NCBI GenBank assembly: GCA_905250125.1
Contig: CAJNOL010000073.1
Location: 237,738-301,737 of the forward strand
Reading direction: 5' to 3'
DNA from: Rotaria sordida
Taxonomy: Eukaryota > Rotifera > Eurotatoria > Philodinida > Philodinidae
Length of the DNA: 64,000 nt
Shown here: one piece after another, positions 48,363 through 60,971 of the stretch
Layout: each line of letters begins with the position of its first letter
Position numbering within the stretch: the stretch's first letter is position 1
Program-made: the position numbers and the translations under genes
Notes under the pieces: generated by a model
Told to the model about the DNA's origin: nothing
Seen by the model: only the letters and a program-made list of their open reading frames with translations
Database searches by the model: none

Positions 48363-49021
48363 TTATTTTACGGTTATTGTCCCAGGATTTACAAACGAAA
48401 CGGGCGCCACTGGTACTTGTGGTGAATAGACTATCGTGGGTGCTATTGCTGAAACATATTGAGGTCGACGTCCATTTATTATCACAGCCATATTAAAGAC
48501 ACTCAAGCATAAAATAAAAAAACAATTAATAAGTTGAACGATCAATATTATACGCCAGGGGCCACAAAAAGTAGAGTCACTGAAGCAGTAAGGTACATCA
48601 ATCAAAATAATAATAAAAACGATTCCACTCAGTGTACATAAAACTAGTTCAAAAAAGACCAAAATAAACAGGCTTGTTAAGACGTACACTTCATGGCGGC
48701 ACAAATGTAAGATGAGTATCCCAGTAGTAAATAAATACACACCATTGATAATACCACCAAAACTAGGAAAAACAGCAAAAAATATTTTCTATTTGATTAT
48801 CAAAGTTCTTACCTCATCAATGCATTAACAATAATACCTATATCCAATCCAATTGCAACTAGTCCAAGGATGATATAAAAAATTCCGCCCACAGTCAGTT
48901 TTAATGATACTGACGACGGAATTCTTGTTAGTAGATGCATCATTGGATTGCTATACACGTTGCTCGGGTTGAGCATAGGTACAGTTGAAAGTGTCATCGG
49001 AGGATTAGGATTATATGCCAT
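48363..49021 (-). CDS. Four-helix membrane protein, possibly CD20/MS4A-like
   Basis: Model: complement(join(48363..48762, 48813..49021)), in phase, 202 aa; intron 50 bp. A Pro/Asn-rich cytosolic N-terminus (MAYNPNPPMTLSTVP) is followed by four hydrophobic segments at about 42-66 (LTVGGIFYIILGLVAIGLDI), 72-93 (GGIINGVYLFTTGILILHL), 98-122 (TSLFILVFFELVLCTLSGIV) and 137-162 (IILIVQLINCFFILCLSVFN). The second extracellular loop has two Cys (CFSDSTFC). A short Pro/Val-rich tail ends the protein. The layout, size and the G-x-x-G of helices 1-2 resemble CD20/MS4A or related tetraspan proteins, but no signature is decisive and a rotifer-specific family is just as likely. Not a classic tetraspanin: the large CCG-bearing loop is missing. 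Confidence 0.8.
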
Positions 49022-51066
49022 GGTATGATTTTGTATTGGGATCTACGTTATATATAGTATGTTATTCTGTATCTGAAAATGAAAGTTGTATTACTGGTAG
49101 TAACGTACTGGACCAGAACGAGACAAGAAAAATTTCAGTCATGTGGAAGCGGTTATTTTTCAAGAAAAAATGGGTTTCTGAGTTTAGAAAACTCGATTTT
49201 TTCTTATGTTTATTCGAACGATAATTTCATGAATGTTGCGAAACTTTCAAAGTGAGTTTGCTTTCCCTAATCACTGTGGCAAAAATTATGTATTGCTTGC
49301 TGTGAATTTTTTCTATATCTCATTGGACAGATATGCTGTTTGAAACATAATCACAAGAAAAAGAACTAAATATAAATATTACTTTCTTTATACAAAGATA
49401 AATATTGCAACGAATGTTGACTATTGATAAGGACTCACAGCAGGTGACACTCGATATCTAGTTTGTAGAAACATATTACGTCGAAACAAAATATTCTGAG
49501 ATATAAGAGCGAAGGAAGCTATATGAAAACAACCTATGAGAGTCCAAAGCCTTATCTCAAACAAAAGCTGTTCTAATCTATTCAGAAAAAGAAACAAACA
49601 AGTAAACACTTATCATCATAACTCCCTTGATTCTCGACTGAATTCGATTCAATCATCATTTCTCATCGTTTGCTGGATTCTGTTTTGAGAACTATCGTTG
49701 AACATACGCTCATACAAAGGAACCTTATAATATTCCCAGAAGCGATCATTTTGTATGAGAACCGAACCTTTCTTTTGAGTTTTTCTAAAGTGAACTTTAA
49801 GGGCACTCCTATCTCTTTTTCTAACTCAAAATGTTTGCTGTTTTCATGGTATAGTGTGAATCATTATCCACCTATTGAGTAAATTTTAGGAAGCAAAAAT
49901 TGTTTTAAAACGTTAAAAAATTCGAGAAGAAATCAAATTTACATAACGAAGATATTGAAAACATGAGATTGGCTGAATTTACCTCACGAAAAAACCTCAT
50001 TGGCTGTGAGCCGCACAGCGACAGAATCTGATTGGCTGGATTCTGAGCAGGAAAAAATCTGATTGGTCCAGATCCAATAGCAAAAACATTTGATTGGTTG
50101 AGTTGTCAACCTCAAAAGGCCGCATTTCAAATAGGTGCTCTGAACGCTCACAAATATTTGTTTACATGTGCCTACAAATATACAAGCAAGCAAACGCATT
50201 TTATTTCATATGACCCTAGCTTCAATCGAGGGTATAATCCTGACTGTCGAATTAATAAATAAATGAAATTTTTATTTAAAGTATTATCTCGAACCATTTT
50301 CTCAGCCGTAAAAGAATTTTAAACAAATTGTTCTTTTGTTAATTGCAGCGATGCAGAATCTACTGGACCTCTCCTAGAGCAACCAGGAAATCACGAGAAA
50401 TTTTCTCCGGTATGAGATAAATCATCATCTGTTTATTGACGCTATACCAAGACTTAAACGCAGGCAAACATTCTTTAGTTTTTCCGATTTTCCTCGACAG
50501 GTAGCTTTTCTTTAGAAGCGTCGCTGCAACCAACAAGCAAATTCTTCATTCCTAGTTTATAGATTACCTAAACGATTTTGTTTGAGCAATTCGATAACTT
50601 TTTTTTTTGCAGACATAGTCTCTATCATCGAATGTTTCATCAACAGTTCCTTTCTGAAGTGCATCTATTCAATTTTTTTTGTATCATGAATAGAAATACA
50701 TTAAAATTCAAAGAAGATAATGCTTTAGATATTCTCTTCTCATCTGACATAATACAGAACAGATAAATGAATGATTGTATATACATATACTGTTTTATCT
50801 AGACAACAAAAAAGAGAGACTGTTTAACTCAATCTTTTTCTTTTTTCTTATCTTATCTGGAAGACGGTTAATTTTTTTTCTTAGATTTGTACTAGGCGCA
50901 CTTTTAAATTTATTTTCTTTTTTTATTTTTGTTTTGCTTTCGACTTCGAAGAATACATTTATAGATTTTCTGTTAACTTATTTGTATTATACGTCGAGAT
51001 TAGTTTTGCTCAGCATGTGATCAATGAAAATTAAATACATATAGGCAAATAATTAGAAATAGACAT
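49022..51066. other. Intergenic region upstream of two divergent genes
   Basis: Two kilobases between the minus-strand four-helix gene and the plus-strand EF-hand gene. It holds a phased ATTGG array (49999-50097). T-rich tracts lie at 50590-50610 and 50820-50940. No convincing gene or transposon. Confidence 0.4.
49999..50097. promoter_or_regulatory. Four ATTGG (inverted CCAAT) motifs spaced 31-32 bp apart
   Basis: ATTGG occurs at 49999, 50031, 50062 and 50093, that is at steps of 32, 31 and 31 bp, inside a degenerate 31-bp repeat with the shared context TCTGATTGGCT / TCTGATTGGTC / TTTGATTGGTT. A further CCAAT on the plus strand lies at 50074. CCAAT is the NF-Y site in animals. It is about 1 kb from each of two divergent start codons, so a promoter role is possible; it may also be just a small tandem repeat. 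Confidence 0.45.
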
Positions 51067-51715
51067 ATGCCGGCAAAATCCAAAAAAAACCCTGAAAATA
51101 ATATAAACGGACTTCGTCATAGTAGAAAACTAACAAATGATATAACAGAACGTACACAACGAATTGTATTAGAAAAATTTACTGATGAACAATTGACAGA
51201 ATTTCGAGAATTATTTGATATGTTTGATAAAGATAATCAAGGTTAAATTAGAGACAAAAAAAAAAGAAAACCAAAACTAAAAAATTGATTATTTTAAATT
51301 GTTCTTAGAAATGTTAACATTACAAACACTTGTTTCTGTTATGAAAACAGTTGGTCATTCACCAACAGAATCAGATATGATTGATTTAATGCGTGAAATT
51401 GATATTGATAATTCTGGTACAATAGATTTTTATGAATTTGTAAATATTATTTCACATAATATGTATCCAAATGAAACAAATCAAGAAATTCGACAAGCAT
51501 TTGATTTATTTGATCAAAATCAAGATGGTTTAATAACATTTGATGATCTTAAATTAACTGTTGAAAAATATTTTGAAAATTCAATAAATGATTTTGAATT
51601 ATATCAAATGATTGAATTAGCTGATCGTCATGGATTTGGACATGTATCATTTGAAGATTTTCTTCATGCAGCTGTTTGTCGAAATGATAAGAAACGAAGT
51701 AATATCAACACTTAA
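51067..51715 (+). CDS. Calmodulin-like EF-hand protein, first EF-hand degenerate
   Basis: Calcium sensor of the calmodulin/troponin C superfamily; partner unknown. Model: join(51067..51241, 51309..51715), in phase, 193 aa (calmodulin 149), with a basic N-terminal extension of about 38 residues. Four EF-hand units in the calmodulin order: EF1 loop DKDNQEMLTLQT (lacks Gly at position 6 and Glu at 12, so unlikely to bind calcium), EF2 DIDNSGTIDFYE (canonical), EF3 DQNQDGLITFDD (Asp at 12), EF4 DRHGFGHVSFED (Asp at 12, Gly at 4). FTDEQLTEFRELFDMFD is the standard entering helix. Asp at position 12 often shifts affinity toward magnesium. Not calmodulin itself, nor clearly centrin or myosin light chain. 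Confidence 0.87.
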
Positions 51716-54700
51716 CCAACTATCAACATATCAAATCACTTTCACATAACGACATCTGTTGCTTTAATTCAATTTGATTCTCAAGAGATCAAAAAAGAAA
51801 AAAAAGATTTTCTTATATAGTTCAAAACGAAAAAGATTGATCAAATCAAGTGGCGGAATTAAAGAAGTCTTAACCCTTCCTTCTTAGCCCAAAATCTTGT
51901 CTTCGCCACTGTTTATATCGATTTAATAATTGTTTAAACTAAACTGTTAGACCTACAAGGCTATATAGGTCATAATAGGTGACCCATCTATTATCTCATA
52001 CTCATCTTTTCTTTCTTTTTTTCCATATATAGCAAAACCTCTGTATATGAACATGGTCCTCTCAAGCGAATTTCTCGAAGAATAAGTCTCTCTAATATGA
52101 GCAGTGGGAGCTTATCTGCAGTCCCATGAGCAATAACAACCTTTGTAATGTGAACAACAAATGTTCTATCATTCATGCACAGAACGATAAAAAAAATTAT
52201 GTTATATGTATTACGTTATGATAAACAATCATGGGACATATATAAGAAGGAGATGGACTAACCCGTACATATTTAAAAAGAAAAAAGAACAATATTAGAT
52301 AACAGCAATATTACTTGGTGTAATATCTCATCATTTTGTGTAAAACAGTTGGTAACGTCAAATCATGTCAATATGTGTTGATTGACTTCTGATTGAATAC
52401 TTGTAAGTTAGATATTAGAGAGGTTTTATTGTAGATTCTTTTCAAATATTTTCTATTCAGTGATGTCATGATTTCTTTTTTTTTTTCTTCTAAATTATTG
52501 TCTTTAAAGAATATTCTCACTCTTTATTGCGTTTATATTAGGTTAATAGCCAAAAGAAATACAATAAGATAAATAAAGTATTAATTGAACAGAACGTTTC
52601 TTTTTGCGAATTGTCATCTAAAAGAATAAGAAGAAGAAATAAAAAAAAAGCCTACAATGGTGGACAAACGTTTAGAGTAGCTGAAAAGATTCTCCATCAG
52701 GACTGACGAATATAAAAATTTCAATAAAACTGTTTGAATGAAGATGTCTGAAAAATCAAGACACACAGAAACCAGTTTTTTTGACACACATTTAAAGTGA
52801 TTTTTGGAAATGATTTTATTTGATAGAGTAAAATGAGGTGTCTCTACTCTCTTCGTGATCTTCTTTCATTGAACTGCATTCAATTTATAGCAGGTTCCAA
52901 AGTGTTGAACACCGTGACATCATTAAAATAAAAGAAAAATACTTCTTGAATTGTCTGTAAATTGCATGTAGTTCGACGAAGAAAGGTCATGCAAAGAATC
53001 GAGACATCTCATTTTACTCTATCAAATAAAATCTTTTCCAAAAAAAGCTTCAAATATATATCAGAAAACTGATCTTTGTGAGTCTTTGTTTTCCAGATAT
53101 CTCAAATTTAAGAAGTCTTATTAGAGTTTTTAGCAGAGTTGCAGAATATGCCGTAAAAAAAAAGAAAAATTTCCTCGCCTAGAAAACTAAAAAGAAACAA
53201 GACGTCCTTGTATAGAATATATATTTATTATAAAGAAAGGACATCGAAATAATTCTACTTAAAATAACTAGTGTGATATAAAAAACAATTCATTTTCTTG
53301 ATCTTCAATTGACTCTGGTAATCTTGGTGCTTGTTTTTTTTTTTCGTAAACGAGTTAGCACAACCGAGTCAGGTGATATAAGTTTCTATGTTTTATATTG
53401 TTCACTCTTGTTATAAAAATAACCAATTTCTCTCCTTCTTGGTACTAAATTAATCATTCAGTAACTGTTTGATAAAGGACTCAGCAGAATGTAATGGAGA
53501 AACATTTCAGTGAAGCATTACTTCGCTATCAAACGAATCATGATGTAATGAATGTGCACGGAGCAACAGAAAAGAACACATGAAATTGAATGAGGAAGAG
53601 AGAAACGAAACATGAAGTAAGAACAAGAACGGAAAGAGAGAAAAAGTTAACAGCACAAATGCAGGGAACTCATCACAAAGAATAATACCTTGTGATTTTT
53701 CTTCATATGGAACAAAAATATTTTTCGAAACGTTCATAGATTCAAAAATTTCCCTAAACGTGTGTTTCTGCACGTCTGGTTTTTAAATCCATCAATCCTG
53801 ATAGAGAAATCTTTCAGTTACTCAATCGTTTTTTCAGATTCGTCCTATCTATTGTCATGTAGAGGACAACTCAAAAATACAACTGCTCGAAACTTTTGTT
53901 CGCCATTATAAGTTCGTTTTGATTTCTTGTTCTTATTCTTCTAGATGACAAGTGAAAATTCTCTATGAAACACTTCATATGTATTCTTTTTGTTTGACAA
54001 TAGGTAAGATTTTAATAAGCTTCTATCACTAACCAAAAAATCAACCCATTCGAGCGAACTGAAGCGAAGATGTTTCAATTTTGTATCGTGATCCTATATG
54101 TACAAATTCACTTCTTTGATTCTATTGATAAAACTCAGCTTGCATAATATTCATCATTTTGAATATAATGACCAATAATAATATATCAAGTTGAATAAGA
54201 CTTTTCTACAATTCATAATGAATTTCTTACACAATAATCTCAATAAAAAGTTGACTCACACAACTATAACTATCAATTCATATGTCAATTATAATATATG
54301 TGAAACAAAAGATAAAAAAAACTCTATAACACAGCTACGTCCATATTATCATCTCACCAAGATATATATATATAGGTCACACACTATTGTCATATCATAA
54401 ATAACAATCCCTTTGAACCTACGAACTTGTTTTTCACGTTGTTTCATATACTACGAATAATAGTAATAATGATAGTTGAAAATAGATTATGGTGCGACAC
54501 GCTATGTATATGATAAATTTAAATAAAATGAAGCCGCAACACGCACACTTGCTGTGTTCAATGAATGAAATGGCCTTTCTCTCTTTCTTTCTTTGTACAT
54601 AAATTCATTGAATATTTGATAAATTCAACATGATCATTTGGTTTAAATCAACTTTCTGCGATTAAAGTAAGGTACAGAATGAAGGTTGCCAGAAACGAAC

Positions 54701-56327
54701 AAAAAAATTTTTAAAAAAAGGTAGAATGCGCATGCATTATGCTTTAGTTTTCTTTTTTTATTGTATTTAAACATGTTAAATTCTAGAAAGCAGTTTATTC
54801 TTGTGATTATGCTCGATATATAACAATTGTTCACGGTTTGCTATTATATTTCATTTTGATAAGTGTTAGTAATGCTCACGTATAAGCATGGTAGAATCGA
54901 TATGTGTAAGAATGTTTATGTTAGTGAAAGATAAGCAATGAACTGGCGTTAATGTTTTTTATGAATCATGTATGTCTATCACAAACTACTCTGGATAAAT
55001 TTGTCCTTCTTTTCTTTTTTTGATAGCTATTAGTAAATGTATTCAGGTAAAACTTTATGAGAAATTTTGTTCATACAAAATAAAAAAAATTAGTACAATA
55101 GAACAAAAAAAAACGGCAGAGATTAATTGAAATAGTTGTCTCCTTCCTTTCTTTTCTTTATGCCAGTTTAACTAGACGACCTTATATATATATAGTAATT
55201 GTACACAGAGAGAGAGAAAAAAAACGAGAGGGAAAAACGACTCATATAGGCGTTGATAATAATATTTGCATTCCTAATATCTGGTAGAAAATAATAAGTA
55301 TAACATCATTGAATTGTCGACACTTATATATATATATACATATATGTATAAATGTTTTTTATTCGTTTTGTTCTCATTTTAGATTTGACAATTCATATAA
55401 TCACGCCAAAACTTTTATTTTTTATCGAATTCAATATTAATGTTGATTAATTTATCTGGTAAGTCCGACAAATACTTTTGTTTTTTTTGTAAAGTTGTAT
55501 ACTATCTGTACAATAATGGCTTTTTTACGAGTAGCAAAACTCTGTGTAACAAACATTTGTTGTAGTACAATAAGACAAGCGAGTTGTTTACATTTCTTAA
55601 GTCAATGTAATATTTAGATAACAGACTGATTTCTTTTGTGTCAAGTGTATTTTTTTAATGTTTATCTATTTGCTGTTTAATTAACGAAGAAAGAAAAATG
55701 ACAAGTCAACGCTTTTGTCTCTATTTTTTCCAGATGCTGTTTTTTATTGCGGAAAAATTCGTCAAGATTCTTATTTTATCTGTATAGTGTCAAGAGGCAA
55801 AATCTTGAATAGCGTTACAAGAAATTTTACAGCTCTTGAAAATCAAATCTAATTTCTTTTTTCATCACAGAATAGAACAATATTTTGAATAATCTAGCAA
55901 CATTCTGATGTGTTATTTTATTGTTGAATTCTTCCTTGGAATTACAAGCATTAATAAAATGAACAGAATGATATTACAACAACAACTTCTACTATCAATA
56001 TAAGTAATAAGAAAAAACAAAGAAGTAGAAGTTCATAATTATTAAAATAAAATGTTCATCGAGTAAATCATAAAAAACTTAATATAAAGACAAATTGTTT
56101 ATTTATACGTTAACTATAAAATATCCATCATAGAAATAAGCGAAGCAGCATATGCAAGTGCTTTATATAATGGATGACTATCTATCTTTCAATTCTGACA
56201 AGATTCTTTTTATCACTCTATTATCAGTAGAAAGAATCTACGCTGAACTTCTAGGCAAAAGAATATCTTATATGATGTATCACGAAAAAAAAAAGATCTG
56301 GAAAGAACAGGGCAATAACATCAACTT
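51716..56327. other. Long gene-poor interval
   Basis: 4.6 kb with no recognisable gene. It holds one palindromic element (52690-53150) and short TA microsatellites near 54362, 55185 and 55330. Open frames of 60-90 codons in this interval are isolated, AT-biased and not conserved in any way I can see. The ROR promoter should lie near its right end. Confidence 0.4.
52690..53150. mobile_element. Palindromic element, arms about 100-200 bp
   Basis: Inner arms match closely: left ATTTTATTTGATAGAGTAAA and ATGAGGTGTCTC; right reversed ATTTTATTTGATAGAGTAAA and ATGAGATGTCTC. Similarity continues outward more loosely (left ACACAGAAACCAGTTTT, right reversed ACTCACAAAGATCAGTTTT), so the outer ends are not exact. 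The loop is about 80 bp. No coding capacity, no target duplication defined. Confidence 0.75.
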
Positions 56328-59300
56328 GTGATAACAGTAATATCTCATTTACTTTCTTTAGCCTTCATTCTTCTGCTGGTGGAACTGTTGTCACTGGGAG
56401 ATCTGTCATCGACCAATAACGATGATAATCAATATCAAGTACAAATAACACATATATTTGTCAATCAACCGACTTCATCAACTATACTTAAGTATACATC
56501 AATTGTACATCTATTGAGACAAAGAGTTATTTTATATTTGAGAAATTAATCAAAAAAAAGAAAACTTCAAATATATCACATCAAATTAATAGAACAAAGA
56601 AATGTCTAGATGATAGATAAAGCACCTTGATAAGTTATTCTAACTGATGATGACATGATCTTATCAATTGATGATAATACTGCTTATCATTGTCAAGGTC
56701 TTATAAATTGAATTTTTATATTTTAGTACATTATCAACAAATATGCAATGGATTAAAACATTAAAAAATATAACAGAAGATCGTGGTCAAACAGTTCTTT
56801 TAGAATGTCAAGTTAAATCTTTATATCCTGTATCATTTAATTGGTATAGATATAATAATCCAATTGATAAAAATAGTTTTAATATTGAGGAAAATTTTTT
56901 TCAATCGAGGTAATTAAAAAAAACCAAAAAAAAAAAGATATTTTATGAAAGCAAAAAAAAAACAGAATAGAATTGTTTAATATAGTATTCGTTTAAAAAA
57001 TTTAAAAGAATCTCAAACTGGTTTTTATACATGTGAAGTATCAAATGGTTTACAAACATTGACATCAACTGGATTTGTTCGAGTAAAAAATTCAGGTATT
57101 ACAAATATTTTTTTTTAATGATAATATTTATGTTTTTGTTGTTTATTATATAGATTTTGATTCAATTGATTTAAATGATGATTTGTAATGGATTTCTTAC
57201 TTTCTTTTGTTTTAATTGAAAAATAAATATTCATTTTAGATCACCATTCATTGAATTTCAACCTGAAATTATAATAAATAATGATGAATTAATAGAGAAA
57301 TTAAAATGTGAATTATATAAAGGAAATATTTGTCGATTAATAATTGGTTCGAATAATATTGCTGTAGGAACATTAAATCAAAAAGAAATTGAACGAAATT
57401 TAATTGAAAATATTCAATTTCTATCAAATGAATGTCGTCAATTATTATTACCTATGATTTGTTTTTTTGTATATCCTATTTGTGATAAAAATCAAATAAC
57501 TGTTCGATCAATATGTCGAAAATCATGTTATTATTTTCAAAATAATAATTGTATGAGAGAAATGTTTAAACAACCAGAACCTTATTCAAATTGTAAGTCA
57601 GAAAAAGAAAAGTCTTTCAAAAAAAAATAGTTTTTTTTTTTTTATTATATTCATAGTTCGAGTTTCATATACTATACCAACATGTGAAAATTTACCACCA
57701 TCAAGTGAAGATGTATCTTGTATTAAAGTTGATCAATATCGCAATGGTAAAGAAAAATAAAACAAAGTCGTAGGTCATAAAGAATTGCAGGAAGTTTTAT
57801 TTTAATTAGTCTATCATTCAAATAGAAGTAAAAGAAATCTGATGAAACAAAAATTGTCAGATTCACACATTTCTTCACTACAATCTGTCTGAAATGTTGG
57901 ATCCGATAAGCTCTATCCTTGACTCTTACACAGTGCTGTTACCAGTCAATGTGTATAATCTGAAGAATCAAAAAGTATGGAGACAGTGTAGATAATTGAT
58001 AAGATAAAGCAGTAGAACCCGCTGGGTAGATTCTGGATCCAGTTGGATTTGGTTCTAAAAACTTCTATTATCTCCTATCTTTGGGGCGACCACTCAATTC
58101 CAATTAGAAAATTTTATGGAAATTACCGAAGTATGGCCGAGTCTGGGTCCCGGTATGAACCAGAAAAATTCCAATCAGCCGTATTCGGATTTCGAAAATA
58201 TTCAATTAAAACCGAGTCCGAAAATTTGAATCTGACGAGCTCTCAGTAGGAATCTGAAGCATTCAGATTACCATAATCTTGATGAAATAAAACTCAGACT
58301 TTGTTTGCATATCTTGTATGAAGTATTGAATGCAATACTAACGCGAGAATCTGTCCAACTGATATTCTCTGCATGAGGTCATATTTTGCTTATAGGCAGG
58401 ACTCATAGTATAGATAAAAATTCTAAAAGGGTTCGTGCAATTAAGCTTGTCTTCTTTAGTTATACTCGTTTTACTGAATTTTCAGCCTAGTGCAGGATAT
58501 TATGAAAAAAAACAGAAATAAAGTTTTCGTCGGAACTTTTCAGCTCAAACCAATGATTTTTTTCTTTAGCGAAAGTGAAGCACATGTTTGAATTGAAATT
58601 TTCGAGATATCATAAGGACCATACGATTTATTGTTGTAGAAAATTTCAATACTATGAGTCCTATCTATTAGATCCCAGATCGAGCCACAATAAATTGACT
58701 GATGTTGGACACTGTTGCCCATGAGCTCAAATGAAGGACATCCGCCGAATGTGTTGTCTCACGAGGAAAACAAATTTAACATATTTGTCTTCGAATTTTG
58801 ATGATTTTGCATGAAATTATTTGTGGTGAGTTTTATATTATTTCAATAAAAGAGAAATGCCGAGAATTAATCAACATATCAAGAAAATCTTTGCTTTAGT
58901 TGCTTGGATGCACTCTGTCAGAATCACTTCTAATGGCCATATTAGATTAAGTATCGCCTGTAGGAAGCTACGGATTCGCGTTTTTATGGATCCGAACCCG
59001 GATTCTAAAAAAAAATTAAAAATTTGAACCCGGACCCGGTCGGATGCAAACCCGAGGTTTTTTCTATCAATACGTGTCGCCCTTCATTTACATGAACAAG
59101 TAGAGGATCTAGGTTTTAGCGATTTATTCGCCACTCTCTGAAAAAAAACCTCAGCGTACAGTTATATCTTGTTGTATACTTCTCACCCGGAAAGCAGCGG
59201 ATTCACAAAAATGTGTCATCAGATCTGACAAAAAAATGAAATTATGGAGCCAGACCCAACAAAAAAAAGTAAAATTTCAGACTCAGGCTCAGCTCTGGAA

Positions 59301-60971
59301 GGACCTGCAGCTCCCTAATTGATTATAAGCAAAATTTATCACTTTTCTAATCAAAATCGACTAAGAGAATTTTTAACTTAGACCATAGATCATTCAGAGT
59401 TACATCGCATATCTTATAATTACCTAAAGATTTTAGATATCTTAGACTATACTTTAATAAAATATCGCAAAAATTATTTTATCGTGTTGACAAATGATCA
59501 ATTTGGCTACCATTTCTGAATAGAAAATTCTACTAAAAAGAAAAATCTGAGTCTCAAACAAAGGTATTTTTATTTTTTTAGTTTCATCGTTTACAAGCAT
59601 ATCTTCAATTAGTGGAGATTCATCATCATCATCGAATTATCTTCAAATTTTATTTCTAAAAATTATCATAACTGTTGCTCTGATTTGTATATTAATACTA
59701 TTTTTTTATTGTTGTTATCGTAATCGAAAGAAAAAGAATCATTTATCTTCAAGTTCAATAGTATCAACACCAAGAATAAAACCTTCTTGTCTTGTAAATC
59801 CAATTCCATCATCACCAATCATTATTAAACAAAATCATTATCATCATCAACATATTAAATCATCATCATCACCAATAACAAATATAAAATTACCTAGCTT
59901 ACATCATCGTCAAACATTACTTCAACCAGAATCTAATTATCAAGAATCATATCTTCCGCTCAGTGGTAATACAATATATGAAATTCCAATGACAAATATA
60001 CGTTTTTTACAAGAAATTGGTCAAGGTAAAAATAATAATTATTGATATAAGATTATTATTCATTTGAAATTTATCTTTCAGGAGAATTTGGACGAATATA
60101 TATCGGTGAATTAATTGAAAGTAACAATAAATGTATTATTAAAACATTAGAAAATGAACATAATAAACAAGATTATTTACGAGAAATTGAAAGTACAAAT
60201 AAAAATCTAATTATTATTATTATTATTATCCACACAATAATTTCTTTTTTTTTTTAAATAGTTTTCCGTCATATTCATCAGATAAATCTATCTTGTCTTA
60301 TTGGTATTTGTATTTCATCACAATATTCATATCCATTAATAATTTATGAATATTTAAATCATGGAAATTTACATGAATATTTAATTTTACAAAGTTCAAA
60401 AAATATTAATTTAAAGGATTTTCTTTTTATATCAATACAAATTGTATCTGGAATGATATATTTATCGGAAAAAAAATTTCTTCATAATGATTTGTCAGCA
60501 AAAAATATTCTTTTATGTGAACATTTAAATATTAAAATAACAAATATAGGACGTTATCAACGAAAATATCATTTAGATTATTATAATATAGCAAATCATT
60601 CCTTACCTGTAAGATGGATGTCAATTGAATCATTATTATCAGGTATTTATTCTGAAATGTCTGATGTTTGGTCATTTGGTGTATTATTATGGGAAATGTT
60701 TTCATATGGTACTCAACCATATTATGGATATACAAATCCTGAAGTTATTGAAATGATACGTGATAGAATATTATTAGTATGTCCAATAAATTGTTCAAAA
60801 AAAATTTATGTATTAATGTGTTCATGTTGGGAAGAAATTAGTGAACAACGACCAACATTTATTGAACTTATGCAACGATTAAAACAATTACAAGAGAAAA
60901 CAACATTATTGTCTATTGATGATGAATTAGAATTGTCGAATCAATTGGAATCATTTAGAGAAAAATTATAG
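56328..60971 (+). CDS. ROR: ROR-type receptor tyrosine kinase, kringle-less, predicted pseudokinase
   Basis: Single-pass Wnt-co-receptor family member. Model: join(56328..56491, 56727..56909, 56986..57095, 57154..57184, 57240..57592, 57657..57746, 59582..60025, 60082..60192, 60262..60971), in phase, 731 aa (vertebrate ROR about 940). Signal peptide (HLLSLAFILLLVELLSL); Ig domain at about 60-145 (CQVKSLYPVSFNWYR, ESQTGFYTCEVSNG); Frizzled-like CRD at about 180-305 (CELYKGNICRLIIG, CRQLLLPMICFFVYPICD, SICRKSC, IPTCENLP); no kringle; membrane helix at about 333-357; kinase-like domain at about 450-715. Kinase motifs: glycine loop IGQGEFGRIYIGE and lysine in CIIKTLE are kept, the HRD region is HNDLSAKN (Asp kept), but DFG is replaced by NIG (ITNIGRYQ; ROR2 has DLG), so the metal-binding Asp is lost. 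SDVWSFGVLLWEMFSYGTQP is typical. Exon 1 join is the least certain. Confidence 0.9.
57747..59581. repeat. Long ROR intron with degenerate G/C-rich blocks
   Basis: The 1.8-kb intron sits exactly where the kringle exon would be expected (between the CRD and the membrane helix). It contains blocks of the GGATCCGAACCC style at 58020-58250, 58975-59060 and 59215-59300, and an inverted pair AGGACTCATAGTAT (58398) / ATACTATGAGTCCT (58649). I translated it by eye looking for kringle cysteines and saw none. Confidence 0.5.
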
